Shown in pieces: positions 44,215 to 52,676 of a stretch of DNA of 64,000 nucleotides. Origin of the DNA: Paenibacillus massiliensis subsp. panacisoli DSM 21345. Lineage in GTDB: Bacteria; Bacillota; Bacilli; Paenibacillales; Paenibacillaceae. The notes below the pieces were generated by a model, which saw only the letters and a list, made by a program, of their open reading frames with translations, was not told the DNA's origin and ran no database searches. The stretch's first letter is position 1; each line of letters begins with the position of its first letter. A program made the translations under genes and the position numbers. The stretch spans positions 558,001 to 622,000 of the forward strand of contig NZ_AUFO01000001.1 in assembly GCF_000426545.1 (NCBI RefSeq), written 5' to 3'.

Positions 44215-45061
44215 ACCTCTGTTCATCGGTAAAATTCAATATACGAATGCATGGCCAGTGTTCCATCATTTTCATCCAGAGCAACTTCGGACATCGGCTG
44301 AGCTAGTAACGAAGGTTCCGGCAGTGCTGAACCGCAGAATTACAGAGGGTCTACTTGATATGAGCGCTATGTCTTCTTTTGCTTACGCATCTGCGGCGGA
44401 GCATCTGTTGATTCTTCCACAATTATCAGTCAGCGTGGACGGAGCGGTGAAATCCATTTTGCTCTTCTCACGCAAGCCGCTGGAGGAGATCCGCAACGGA
44501 AGGATAGCACTGACGAATACATCAGCAACCTCGATTAATTTGTTGAAGATCCTCATGAGCAGGTATTTGGGTGGGAAGCCGGAATATTTTGACTGTGAGC
44601 CAGATTTGGATACAATGATGAGACAGGCTGATGCGGCATTGTTAATCGGAGATCATGCGATTCGTGCTTCCTGGGCCAACGAGGACTATGTCGTGACTGA
44701 CCTTGGCGCTCTATGGAAGGAGTGGACGGGACACAGCATGACCTTTGCTGTATGGGCTGTCCGACGGGAAGTCGCCGAGCATAGACCTGAGGCTGTCGCG
44801 GAGATCGTGGAGGCCTTTCATGCCAGCAAGCGTCAAAGTCTGGAAAATCTGACTCCGGTCATAGAGCAGGCCATGAAGGACATTGGCGGAACAGAAACAT
44901 ACTGGAAGCAATATTTCACCAATCTATGTTATGATTTTGGCAAGAGGGAACAAAGTGGACTTGAGCTGTATCTACGTTATGCACATGAGATGGGTCTGCT
45001 TGCGCAAGAGATTAACCTGGAATTATGGAATGACAATATGCTGATACGGGTGAAAGAATGA
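44195..45061 (+). CDS. mqnA: Chorismate dehydratase MqnA
   Basis: First enzyme of the futalosine menaquinone pathway, making 3-enolpyruvyl benzoate from chorismate. A 288-residue protein with a periplasmic-binding-like fold; FIGKIQYTNAWPVFHHF at the N-terminus, LLDMSAMSSFAYA, LTNTSATSINLLK and ADAALLIGDHAI are family features. I choose ATG 44195, as GGGGTGAG precedes it; GTG 44186 overlaps that site. The other steps (mqnB-D) lie elsewhere. Confidence 0.92.
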   Translation: MTKDNHEPLFIGKIQYTNAWPVFHHFHPEQLRTSAELVTKVPAVLNRRITEGLLDMSAMSSFAYASAAEHLLILPQLSVSVDGAVKSILLFSRKPLEEIRNGRIALTNTSATSINLLKILMSRYLGGKPEYFDCEPDLDTMMRQADAALLIGDHAIRASWANEDYVVTDLGALWKEWTGHSMTFAVWAVRREVAEHRPEAVAEIVEAFHASKRQSLENLTPVIEQAMKDIGGTETYWKQYFTNLCYDFGKREQSGLELYLRYAHEMGLLAQEINLELWNDNMLIRVKE

Positions 45062-46032
45062 AACGATTGGAATTGTTCGGTTTATTAAAAAAAGATATGG
45101 GCTACATCGAGGATGAGCTCTACCGTAGCATTGATACGCATGAGCCGTTGATTGGGGCGACTTCCATGCATCTGCTCAAGGCAGGCGGCAAGCGGCTTCG
45201 TCCTGTGTTCGTACTGCTGGGGGGCAAATTTGGCACGTATGATCTGGAAAGGCTGAAGCGTGTGGCGGTGCCACTGGAGCTGATTCATTCAGCCTCACTT
45301 GTTCATGATGATGTCATTGATGATGCCGAGACCCGGCGTGGGCAGCTAACGGTGAAGGCCAAATGGGACAATCGGATAGCGATGTATACTGGCGACTACA
45401 TATATGCACGGGCACTGGCTATGGTGGCGGAGCTACCTAACCCGGATATTCACCGCGTGCTCTCCAAGGCTTTGGTGCAGATGTCCATCGGCGAGATGGA
45501 ACAAATTCGAGATTTCTTCAATACAGAGCAGAGCGTGCGAAACTATCTGCTGCGCATTCGCCGCAAAACTGCGCTACTAATCGCGGTAAGCTGTCAGCTT
45601 GGTGCTATGGCTGCGGATGCCTCCCCGGCGGTGGGTTCATTGCTGTATAGCTATGGGTACAATGTGGGCATGGCATTCCAGATTCAGGATGACATTCTCG
45701 ATCTGTGTGGAACAGAAAAACAGATTGGTAAGCCGCCTGGTAGTGATATGAGACAAGGCAATATTACATTGCCGGTGATCTATGCGCTGCAGCAGCCGGA
45801 GCTTAATAGGCTGCTCAGAGATGAGATTGAATTGATTCGAGCTCATGAGGACGGTTACAGCACTCAGAAGGCGATTGAGTTGATCAAGGCAAGCGGAGGA
45901 TTGGCTAAAGCGGAGCAGCTGGCTGACCGATATATAGAGAAAGCCTTGAGTTCCCTGGATCTTTTACCGGATCAGAAGGTCAAGAAGACACTGCGAGACA
46001 TTGCCCATTTCGTGACCAGACGTACGTATTGA
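45058..46032 (+). CDS. hepT: Heptaprenyl diphosphate synthase component II
   Basis: Catalytic subunit for chain elongation, partner of HepS. A 324-residue trans-prenyltransferase with FARM motif LVHDDVIDDAETRRG (near residue 82) and SARM FQIQDDILDLCGT (near residue 207). ATGA overlap with mqnA. Last gene of the operon; no strong terminator is seen before ndk. Confidence 0.95.
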   Translation: MKRLELFGLLKKDMGYIEDELYRSIDTHEPLIGATSMHLLKAGGKRLRPVFVLLGGKFGTYDLERLKRVAVPLELIHSASLVHDDVIDDAETRRGQLTVKAKWDNRIAMYTGDYIYARALAMVAELPNPDIHRVLSKALVQMSIGEMEQIRDFFNTEQSVRNYLLRIRRKTALLIAVSCQLGAMAADASPAVGSLLYSYGYNVGMAFQIQDDILDLCGTEKQIGKPPGSDMRQGNITLPVIYALQQPELNRLLRDEIELIRAHEDGYSTQKAIELIKASGGLAKAEQLADRYIEKALSSLDLLPDQKVKKTLRDIAHFVTRRTY

Positions 46033-46134
46033 CAGATGAATGGGAAGCATGAATTCATGTTTATCGTAACTTCTTAAACAGATGACAAAGTACTTTAAAC
46101 GTTTACATGGTTTCTGTTAGAATACAATGGAAGT

Positions 46135-46180
46135 TGAATCAATTTCGTAATGACTATGAATAAGTTATGAAATTGATTCA
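46135..46180. repeat. Inverted repeat upstream of ndk
   Basis: TGAATCAATTTC (46135-46146) and GAAATTGATTCA (46169-46180), perfect 12-bp arms with 22 bases between, 44 bases before the ndk start. There is no T-tract. Could be an operator or a 5' UTR hairpin. Confidence 0.65.
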
Positions 46181-46223
46181 GTCGATAACATACTGAAATC
46201 GTATTCGGATGGAGAGTGAGCCT

Positions 46224-46667
46224 ATGGATCGCACGTTTCTAATGGTTAAGCCAGATGGAGTTCAACGGGGGTTAATCGGCAGAATTATCAGCCGCCTGGA
46301 GGACAAAGGCTTCAAGCTGGTTGCTGGAAAGTTTGTTCAGGTTACTAGAGAACAGGCGGAGCGGCATTATGCAGAGCATGTCGGCAAGCCTTTTTTTGAG
46401 AAGCTCGTTAGCTTTATCACTTCCGGCCCTGTCTTTGCGATGGTGTGGGAGGGAGATGATATCGTCACGCTGTCCCGTATGCTAATCGGGAAGACGAGTG
46501 TAACTGAAGCACTGCCAGGGACGATTCGCGGAGATTTTGCCGCCCATACGCCCTTCAACCTGATTCATGGCTCGGACTCTCCGCAGAGTGCCGAGCGCGA
46601 AATTGCGAATTTTTTTGCTTCAACAGAATTGGTACAGTATGAGAAAAGCGTGGCGACCTGGATCTAG
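46224..46667 (+). CDS. ndk: Nucleoside diphosphate kinase
   Basis: Balances NTP pools by gamma-phosphate transfer. A 147-residue enzyme with [13 protein letters not shown], the active-site His in [17 protein letters not shown], and [15 protein letters not shown] 46224 is preferred over 46209 because GGAGAGTG lies just before it and the family starts near [12 protein letters not shown]. It is followed by cheR as in B. subtilis. Confidence 0.96.
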   Translation: MDRTFLMVKPDGVQRGLIGRIISRLEDKGFKLVAGKFVQVTREQAERHYAEHVGKPFFEKLVSFITSGPVFAMVWEGDDIVTLSRMLIGKTSVTEALPGTIRGDFAAHTPFNLIHGSDSPQSAEREIANFFASTELVQYEKSVATWI

Positions 46668-46695
46668 GAGAATATACATGTAAGGGATGGGTATC

Positions 46696-47496
46696 ATGAG
46701 TCAGCTAGAACAAAGTCAGCCTGATCCTGACTACGCAGCGTTCATTCGCAACGTTAAGACAAGCACGGGTATTGATCTTGCACAGTATAAGGAAGCCCAG
46801 ATGAAGCGGCGTCTAACGACACTCCGCAATAAGAACGGCTACACGACATTTGTCTCCTTCTATGAGGCAATGATGAAGGAAAAGCCGCTTTTCTATGAGT
46901 TTTTGGATCGGATGACCATCAACGTGTCTGAATTCTGGAGAAATCCGAATCGCTGGGAAGTGCTGCGGGATGTTGTATTGCCGGAGCTACTTGCCGGAAA
47001 ACGTCGCTTGAAGCTGTGGAGTGCAGCTTGCTCGACAGGAGAAGAGCCTTACAGCCTAGCTATGGTTCTGGATGGAAAAGGTCTGCTTGCGGAATCTACG
47101 ATTCATGCCACAGACATTGATGACGGCGCACTCGGGAAGGCGAAGGAAGGCAAGTATTTGGAGAGGTCACTCAAGGATGTACCTAAGGAAGTGGCTAGCA
47201 AATACTTCAAGCCTGATGGCATGGTGTATCGAATTGATGAGAAGCTCAAGAAGGCTGTGCAGTTCAAGAAGCAGAACTTGCTGCTGGATACCTTTGAGGA
47301 TGGGTATGATCTAATCATTTGTCGCAATGTCATGATTTATTTTACAGAAGAGGCCAAGCATCTGCTGTATCAGAAATTCGCTAAGAGTCTTCGGCCAGGA
47401 GGCGTATTGTTCGTAGGCAGCACGGAGCAGATATTCTCGCCAGGACAGTACAACCTGGAGGCTACGGAGACATTCTTCTATCGGAAAAAGGCCTAG
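46696..47496 (+). CDS. cheR: Chemotaxis protein methyltransferase CheR
   Basis: Methylates glutamates of chemoreceptors using SAM. A 266-residue protein with N-terminal helical domain (about 1-75) and SAM domain with LKLWSAACSTGEEPYSLAMV, ATDIDDGALGKAKEG, LIICRNVMIYFTEEAK. ATG 46696 follows AAGGGATGGG. No chemotaxis neighbour; the ndk-cheR-aroC order is the B. subtilis arrangement. Confidence 0.95.
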   Translation: MSQLEQSQPDPDYAAFIRNVKTSTGIDLAQYKEAQMKRRLTTLRNKNGYTTFVSFYEAMMKEKPLFYEFLDRMTINVSEFWRNPNRWEVLRDVVLPELLAGKRRLKLWSAACSTGEEPYSLAMVLDGKGLLAESTIHATDIDDGALGKAKEGKYLERSLKDVPKEVASKYFKPDGMVYRIDEKLKKAVQFKKQNLLLDTFEDGYDLIICRNVMIYFTEEAKHLLYQKFAKSLRPGGVLFVGSTEQIFSPGQYNLEATETFFYRKKA

Positions 47497-47511
47497 CATC
47501 AAGGTTTGGGG

Positions 47512-47555
47512 AAACACACGCATGACTCTTTAGGAGAGCCGGCGTGTGTTTTTTC
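47512..47555 (+). terminator. Intrinsic terminator after cheR
   Basis: AAACACACGC pairs with GCGTGTGTTT, loop ~20 bases with a few inner pairs, then TTTT. Confidence 0.75.
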
Positions 47556-47571
47556 ACAGGCACGGCATTTC

Positions 47572-47600
47572 TTGTCAAAGCACATTGGCTGTACTATAAT
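47572..47600 (+). promoter_or_regulatory. Promoter of the aromatic supra-operon
   Basis: TTGTCA, 17 bases, TATAAT; 56 bases before aroC. Strong sigma-A match. Confidence 0.75.
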
Positions 47601-47656
47601 GAGTTAACGGATTTTAGCGATGCACAGTTTAACAGTTTAAAGGGGGAACGCGCAAT

Positions 47657-48826
47657 ATGAGTCTACGCTACTTAACGGCAGGGGAAACACACGGACCCCA
47701 ACTGACAGCGATTGTAGAGGGATTGCCTAGTAATTTGAAACTGAATTTTGAGGAAATTAATTTTCAACTGCAGCGCAGACAGAAGGGGTACGGACGTGGT
47801 CGGCGCATGCAGATCGAGACAGATACGGCTACCTTTGCTGGTGGAGTGCGTCACGGGTATACGACGGGTGCACCTGTAGCCATCATTGTGGAGAATAAGG
47901 ATTGGAAGCATTGGCAGAAAATCATGAACATTGAGCCGATTGAGGGCAGTGACGAAGAGAAGCGTCGCGTGCATCGTCCTCGTCCTGGACACGCTGATCT
48001 GAATGGTGGTATGAAATACAACCTGAAGGACCTGCGAAATGTACTGGAGCGCTCCAGTGCTCGTGAGACGGCCATTCGCGTAGCATGTGGTTCATTGGCA
48101 CGGCAGCTGCTGGCTGAGTTCGGCATCAAAGTGGCTGGTCAAGTCATTCGAATCGGTGAGATTGAAGCACCGTACCGTGACATGCCAATTGATGAGTTGA
48201 TTGAGGTGACGGAAGCTTCCTCGGTGCGTGTAACGGACCCTGAGACTGAGAAAAAGATGGAAGCGTACATTGATCAGATCAAGCAGGAAGGCGACACGGT
48301 CGGTGGCATCGTAGAATGCATCGTAGAGGGTGTTCCGATTGGACTCGGCAGCCACGTGCAATATGACCGCAAGCTGGACGCTCGGATTGCGCAGGCGGTT
48401 ATGTCTATCAATGCCTTCAAGGGTGTTGAGATCGGTATCGGCTTCGAAGCAGGAACCATCCGTGGTTCCCAGGTGCATGATGAGATTCTGCACACAGAGG
48501 ACAAAGGCTACCATCGCAGAACGAATCGTCTGGGTGGATTCGAGGGCGGCATGACGAACGGAATGCCTGTCGTTGTGCGCGGGGTTATGAAGCCAATTCC
48601 TACTCTGTATAAGCCGCTGCAAAGCGTGGATATTGATACAAAAGAGGCCTTCACGGCTCAGGTAGAACGTTCTGATGCTTGTGCTGTACCTGCTGCAAGT
48701 GTCGTCATGGAGCATGTGGTTGCCTGGGAGATTGCCAAGGCCCTGCTCGAAAAATTTGGCGGAGATTCCATTGAAGAGATGCATGCCAATATGAAAGCAT
48801 ATCAGGCACAGCTGGATAGCTACTAA
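47657..48826 (+). CDS. aroC: Chorismate synthase
   Basis: Makes chorismate from EPSP with reduced FMN. A 389-residue enzyme with [43 protein letters not shown]-like [25 protein letters not shown] and [15 protein letters not shown]. The first gene of aroC-aroB-aroH, and the product feeds the Trp, Phe/Tyr and menaquinone genes in this window. In B. subtilis this gene is called aroF. Strong AAGGGGGAACG site precedes the ATG. Confidence 0.97.
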   Translation: MSLRYLTAGETHGPQLTAIVEGLPSNLKLNFEEINFQLQRRQKGYGRGRRMQIETDTATFAGGVRHGYTTGAPVAIIVENKDWKHWQKIMNIEPIEGSDEEKRRVHRPRPGHADLNGGMKYNLKDLRNVLERSSARETAIRVACGSLARQLLAEFGIKVAGQVIRIGEIEAPYRDMPIDELIEVTEASSVRVTDPETEKKMEAYIDQIKQEGDTVGGIVECIVEGVPIGLGSHVQYDRKLDARIAQAVMSINAFKGVEIGIGFEAGTIRGSQVHDEILHTEDKGYHRRTNRLGGFEGGMTNGMPVVVRGVMKPIPTLYKPLQSVDIDTKEAFTAQVERSDACAVPAASVVMEHVVAWEIAKALLEKFGGDSIEEMHANMKAYQAQLDSY

Positions 48827-48827
48827 G

Positions 48828-49925
48828 ATGCAGACCATTACAGTTCAATTGGATCAAGAACGCACGTATCCTATCTATATCGGTAGGGGGCTACTACCAG
48901 AGGCCGGCACTTATTTCCGCCAACATGGTATATCGAGCAAGAGCCCGCTACTCATTGTAGCTGATGATAATACTGCTCCGAGATATTTGAAGATACTGGA
49001 GAACAGCCTGCGGGAGCAGGGCTACATGACAGTTGCCTCGATCGTGAAGGCTGGAGAGACATCCAAGTCATTGACGGTATATGAGCAAGTCATCACTACT
49101 GCACTGGAGGCTGGACTGAATCGGAGCTCTGCTGTCATTGCACTGGGCGGCGGAGTAGTAGGCGATCTGGCGGGCTTTGTGGCTGCGAGCTTCATGCGTG
49201 GCATCAAGTTCATCCAGGTACCGACGACCATTCTCGCGCACGATAGCAGTGTAGGGGGCAAGGTAGGCATTAACCATCCTTTGGCCAAAAATATGATTGG
49301 CGCTTTCCATCAGCCCGAGCTTGTATTGTATGACGTGGACACCTTGCTGACATTGCCTCCACGTGAGGTGTCAGCGGGACTCTCAGAGATGCTGAAGCAC
49401 GGTCTGATCTGGGATGAAGCCTTCGCATACTGGTGTCTTGAGCATGCCGAAGAGCTATTGGCACTGCAGCCCGATGCGCTTGAATATGGCTTGGGCCAAG
49501 GCTGTGCAGTCAAGGCAGCGGTTGTCTCTCAGGATGAGCGAGAAGAGGGACTGCGTGCCATTCTGAATTTGGGACATACGATCGGTCATGCCATTGAAGC
49601 AATTGCTGGCTACGGAGAATTTTTGCACGGAGAGGCCATTTCAATCGGGATGGTAGGTTCAGCTCTGCTCGGCGTACGTCTGGGAGCTGACCCGTCCCTC
49701 GCTGTGGAGACACGGAGCATGCTGAAGGCACTGAAGCTGCCCACTGTACTGCCCAAGCATCTGGATACAGAGCAGCTGCTGGCCGCCATGATGCATGACA
49801 AGAAGTTCAAAGAGGGAGTAGTCACTTTCGTAGTGCCACGGGCGATAGGTCGTGTGGATATTGTGAAGGATATTTCCATAGAGATGGTCAGAGAGGTCAT
49901 CGAGCAGCTTAGAGAGGAGGAGTAA
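48828..49925 (+). CDS. aroB: 3-dehydroquinate synthase
   Basis: Converts DAHP to 3-dehydroquinate, NAD- and metal-dependent. A 365-residue protein with ALGGGVVGDLAGFVAA, QVPTTILAHDSSVGGKVGIN, and metal His in LNLGHTIGHAIE and GEAISIGMV. Starts one base after aroC. Length usual for the family. Confidence 0.96.
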   Translation: MQTITVQLDQERTYPIYIGRGLLPEAGTYFRQHGISSKSPLLIVADDNTAPRYLKILENSLREQGYMTVASIVKAGETSKSLTVYEQVITTALEAGLNRSSAVIALGGGVVGDLAGFVAASFMRGIKFIQVPTTILAHDSSVGGKVGINHPLAKNMIGAFHQPELVLYDVDTLLTLPPREVSAGLSEMLKHGLIWDEAFAYWCLEHAEELLALQPDALEYGLGQGCAVKAAVVSQDEREEGLRAILNLGHTIGHAIEAIAGYGEFLHGEAISIGMVGSALLGVRLGADPSLAVETRSMLKALKLPTVLPKHLDTEQLLAAMMHDKKFKEGVVTFVVPRAIGRVDIVKDISIEMVREVIEQLREEE

Positions 49926-49927
49926 GC

Positions 49928-50308
49928 GTGTATAATCGAGGAATTCGGGGAGCAACGACCGTAAGCTCGAACAATGCGGACGAGATTCTCGAAGCGACCG
50001 CAGAGCTATTGAATGATATTGTATCCCGGAATCAGATTCAGCCGGAGCAGATCTGCCATGTGTGGATCACTATGACACAGGATCTGGATGCCGCTTTTCC
50101 CGCCAAGGCCATTCGGGAGCTGGAGGGCTGGGAGCTCGTCCCGCTGATGTGCGCTGTTGAGATACCAGTGCAAGGAAGTCTAGAGCGTTGTATCCGCTTT
50201 ATGGTTCAGATCAATACGAACAAGACGCAGCGTGAGATCAACCATGTGTATTTACGCGGCGCGAAGGTCCTGCGACCAGACTTGTCGTCCTCCAAGAGCA
50301 GCTCATGA
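49928..50308 (+). CDS. aroH: Chorismate mutase, AroH type
   Basis: Rearranges chorismate to prephenate. A 126-residue AroH-class trimer subunit: NRGIRGATTVSSNNADEIL at the N-terminus, catalytic Glu/Arg in PLMCAVEIPVQGSLERCIR and VQINT. GAGGAGGAGTAAGC overlaps the aroB end. The trp leader follows directly, so read-through from the aro promoter must pass the trp attenuator. Confidence 0.95.
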   Translation: MYNRGIRGATTVSSNNADEILEATAELLNDIVSRNQIQPEQICHVWITMTQDLDAAFPAKAIRELEGWELVPLMCAVEIPVQGSLERCIRFMVQINTNKTQREINHVYLRGAKVLRPDLSSSKSSS

Positions 50309-50317
50309 ATTTGGGAG

Positions 50318-50347
50318 TTGCCAAGGAGTGTCATTTTACGCTATAGT
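50318..50347 (+). promoter_or_regulatory. Candidate trp promoter
   Basis: TTGCCA, 18 bases, TATAGT, overlapping the first triplet; would start a leader of about 665 bases. Confidence 0.5.
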
Positions 50348-50500
50348 GTACCTATAGTTCAGATGAGTTCAGCACGAGATGAGTATGTAATGCAAGCTAG
50401 GCAGGATTGTTAGGTTATTAGATAAGTAGATGAGTGCTAGCGCGGAAGCGCCTAGTATAGATGAGTGAAAGTTAGAGTGCCCAAGTGAAGCTGGTTATAG
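50344..50500 (+). promoter_or_regulatory. Upstream NAG cluster (possible TRAP sites)
   Basis: About 16 GAG/TAG triplets (for example at 50365, 50376, 50381, 50398, 50411, 50419, 50427, 50432, 50438, 50453, 50458, 50463, 50473) with uneven spacing of 2-20 bases. TRAP prefers 2-3 base spacers, so affinity may be lower than in the core cluster. Confidence 0.55.
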
Positions 50501-50569
50501 TGATATGATGAACTATTGGTCAGATCACGACAGTCTAATTTGGCTAAGAATAATTCCATATATTGTGGA

Positions 50570-50630
50570 TAGCTAAGTTGAGTGAAGTAGAGTCAGTTGA
50601 GTCGAGATGAGAAGAGTTGAGATAAGCTAG
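50570..50630 (+). promoter_or_regulatory. Core TRAP-binding site
   Basis: Triplets TAG 50570, GAG 50580, TAG 50588, CAG 50594, then five GAG at exact 5-base steps (50599, 50604, 50609, 50614, 50619), AAG 50624 and TAG 50628: eleven triplets in all. The 2-base spacers match the known TRAP preference. Wrapping of the TRAP 11-mer here in the presence of tryptophan would alter leader folding. Confidence 0.85.
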
Positions 50631-50740
50631 GTCCATATTTTTCGCAAAAGTCTGTCTACGAGATTAATACAGCAGTATCCTGTTGTGTGTTTGAACGGGA
50701 TCGGTGTAAGACGAATAGACTTGCGAAGGGTTCTAAAGGC

Positions 50741-50854
50741 ATGAGTTCACCGAGGATTATAGAGTACTACGTGTTCAGCGAAGCTGGGCCATTCTATAGT
50801 CTCTGGAGCTATATAGCCTCGAGCAGTCTTGCTTCATTAGAATGGCGTCGATAG
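50741..50854 (+). CDS. Possible trp leader peptide
   Basis: A 37-residue frame inside the trp leader with two Trp codons (50804, 50843) and Tyr-Tyr. GAAGGG lies about ten bases before the ATG. The second Trp codon lies in the 3' arm of the 50788/50838 hairpin, so a stalled ribosome could disrupt it. Trp content could be chance; TRAP control is the expected mechanism. Speculative. Confidence 0.25.
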   Translation: MSSPRIIEYYVFSEAGPFYSLWSYIASSSLASLEWRR

Positions 50855-50922
50855 ATGTTACTCTAATGTCAAGTATCGGACTACCCAAAATATGGCGGCA
50901 ATCGACATCCATTAACGACAAC

Positions 50923-50952
50923 AGTCTCTACCTTACGGTAGGGACTTTTTTA
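50923..50952 (+). terminator. trp leader attenuator terminator
   Basis: AGTCTCTACC and GGTAGGGACT pair over 10 bp around TTAC, followed by TTTTTT. CTCTAC in its 5' arm can alternatively pair with GTAGAG at 50587-50592 in the core TRAP site, a plausible antiterminator. Confidence 0.9.
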
Positions 50953-51019
50953 TTTGCCCAGATATTATCCATCACAAGTCGCAGTGCAAATATTTGAATT
51001 GAAGGAAGGAAGCGATCAA

Positions 51020-52567
51020 ATGCTGACCCCTAATGTAGAGCTTGTAATTTCGATGGCCGGTCAATACAATCTGATCCCGGTACATAAAAAGGTGCTGGCT
51101 GACATGGAGACACCCATTCGGATTTTCCGCCGTTATGCGGAGCAGGAGCATGCTTTTCTGCTGGAAAGTGTGGAGGGTGGGGCGCAATGGGCTCGCTATT
51201 CCTTCATTGGCAAAGACCCTTTTCTGATGATCTCCGGCAAAAAAGGACGGCTCGTCATCAACAGCAACGGGAAGGAGCAAGAGGTGCACGGCAAGCCGAT
51301 TGAGGCGCTCAAGACGCTGCTGCGGAAATACCGCAGCCCCAAGCTGGATGAGATGCCGCCGTTCACTGGAGGGGCGATCGGATTCTTCGGTTATGATCTC
51401 CTGCAATATTATGAGAAGCTACCCGCTCATGCGGTGGATGACCTCAATATGGATGATATTCGCTTCATGTTCTGTGATCAAATCATTGTATTTGACCATG
51501 TCAAGCAGCAGATGCTGCTGGTAGGCAATGTACATGTCCCAGAAGGTGCAACGGATGATGATATTCGCCGGGCGTATGCCGCTGTAGAGCGGAAGCTGGA
51601 AGCGACGGCCATGCAGCTGCGGCAGCCTGTGAAGGAGGACCCGTTCAGTGCAGCTACAGTACCTGGTGATGTAGAGCTGGGAACGATCCACTCCAATGTG
51701 ACGAAGGAGCAATTTATAGGGAATGTGGAGCGGGCCAAGGAATACATTCGCGCTGGGGACATCTTCCAGGTGGTATTGTCCCAACGCTTCCATATTGATA
51801 CCGAGGTATCGCCGTTGCATGTCTACCGCGTACTGAGGACAATGAATCCTTCTCCGTATATGTACTACTTGAAAATGGGCGAGGAAATCATCGTCGGTAC
51901 ATCTCCAGAGGCGTTGGTCAAGGTCGATCATGGCCGCGTAGAGACGAGACCCATTGCAGGCACGAGACCACGCGGGAGCACAGAGGCAGAGGATCAGGCT
52001 TTGGCAGAGGAGCTGCTGAAGGACGAGAAGGAACGGGCAGAGCATCTGATGCTGGTGGACCTTGGGCGGAATGATCTGGGCAGAGTGTCTGAATTCGGCA
52101 CGGTCACCTGTGACACATTCATGGAGATTGAGCGGTACTCACACGTTATGCATATTGTCTCCAACGTATCGGGACAGCTTGCCAAGGACAAGGATTTCTT
52201 TGATGCTTTCCTGTCCTGCCTGCCAGCTGGAACCGTCTCGGGCGCTCCGAAGCTGAGAGCGATGGAGATTATCGGGGAGCTTGAGCGTGAGTCCAGAGGA
52301 GCCTATGCTGGAGCGATCGGCTATCTGGGCTTCACGGGAAATATGGATACTTGTATTACGATCCGGACAATTGTATTCCGCAAGGGCAGAGCCTACGTAC
52401 AGGCTGGAGCGGGGATTGTATGGGACTCTGTGGCAGAGAGTGAATACATGGAGACCATCAATAAGGCCAAGGCGATGCTGAAGGCGATTCGAACGGCTGA
52501 AGAAATGTTCCCACAGCCTGCTAAATTGGGAGATGTGCTGAATCAGGATTACTTGTTCGCTCCTTGA
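51020..52567 (+). CDS. trpE: Anthranilate synthase component I
   Basis: Makes anthranilate from chorismate and ammonia. A 515-residue chorismate-binding enzyme with TETPIRIFRR-like METPIRIFRRYAE, FLLESVEGG, SPYMYYLKMGEEIIVGTSPE, ETRPIAGTRPRG, and LVDLGRNDLGRV. ATG 51020 follows GAAGGAAGGAAGCG. First gene of trpEDCFBA. The glutaminase partner trpG is not here; in B. subtilis it is in the folate operon. Confidence 0.97.
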   Translation: MLTPNVELVISMAGQYNLIPVHKKVLADMETPIRIFRRYAEQEHAFLLESVEGGAQWARYSFIGKDPFLMISGKKGRLVINSNGKEQEVHGKPIEALKTLLRKYRSPKLDEMPPFTGGAIGFFGYDLLQYYEKLPAHAVDDLNMDDIRFMFCDQIIVFDHVKQQMLLVGNVHVPEGATDDDIRRAYAAVERKLEATAMQLRQPVKEDPFSAATVPGDVELGTIHSNVTKEQFIGNVERAKEYIRAGDIFQVVLSQRFHIDTEVSPLHVYRVLRTMNPSPYMYYLKMGEEIIVGTSPEALVKVDHGRVETRPIAGTRPRGSTEAEDQALAEELLKDEKERAEHLMLVDLGRNDLGRVSEFGTVTCDTFMEIERYSHVMHIVSNVSGQLAKDKDFFDAFLSCLPAGTVSGAPKLRAMEIIGELERESRGAYAGAIGYLGFTGNMDTCITIRTIVFRKGRAYVQAGAGIVWDSVAESEYMETINKAKAMLKAIRTAEEMFPQPAKLGDVLNQDYLFAP

Positions 52568-52676
52568 TTTGATTCAGATGACATGCATGCAATAAGCATA
52601 TAAGACAAAGGTGTCGCTGGCAGACACTGCATTATTCATAAGAAGGATTACAAATTGAGAAGAGGAGGAGTAGGCA

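Larger units (their letters stand above)
50309..51019 (+). other. Long trp operon leader region
   Basis: 711 bases between aroH and trpE: a candidate promoter (50318-50347), two clusters of GAG/TAG triplets (50344-50500, 50570-50630), paired segments (50641-50657 with 50714-50727; 50788-50796 with 50838-50846), a possible leader peptide (50741-50854) and an intrinsic terminator (50923-50952). Attenuation of trp by TRAP is the expected function given mtrB in the window. Confidence 0.8.

Noticed and set aside
48092-48838. 248-codon minus-strand frame opposite aroC
   Set aside because: Antisense to conserved chorismate synthase codons; no homology character.
50344-50630. GAG/TAG repeats as a CRISPR or minisatellite
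   Set aside because: Repeat units are 3 bases with short variable spacers, exactly what TRAP binding requires, and mtrB is in the same window.
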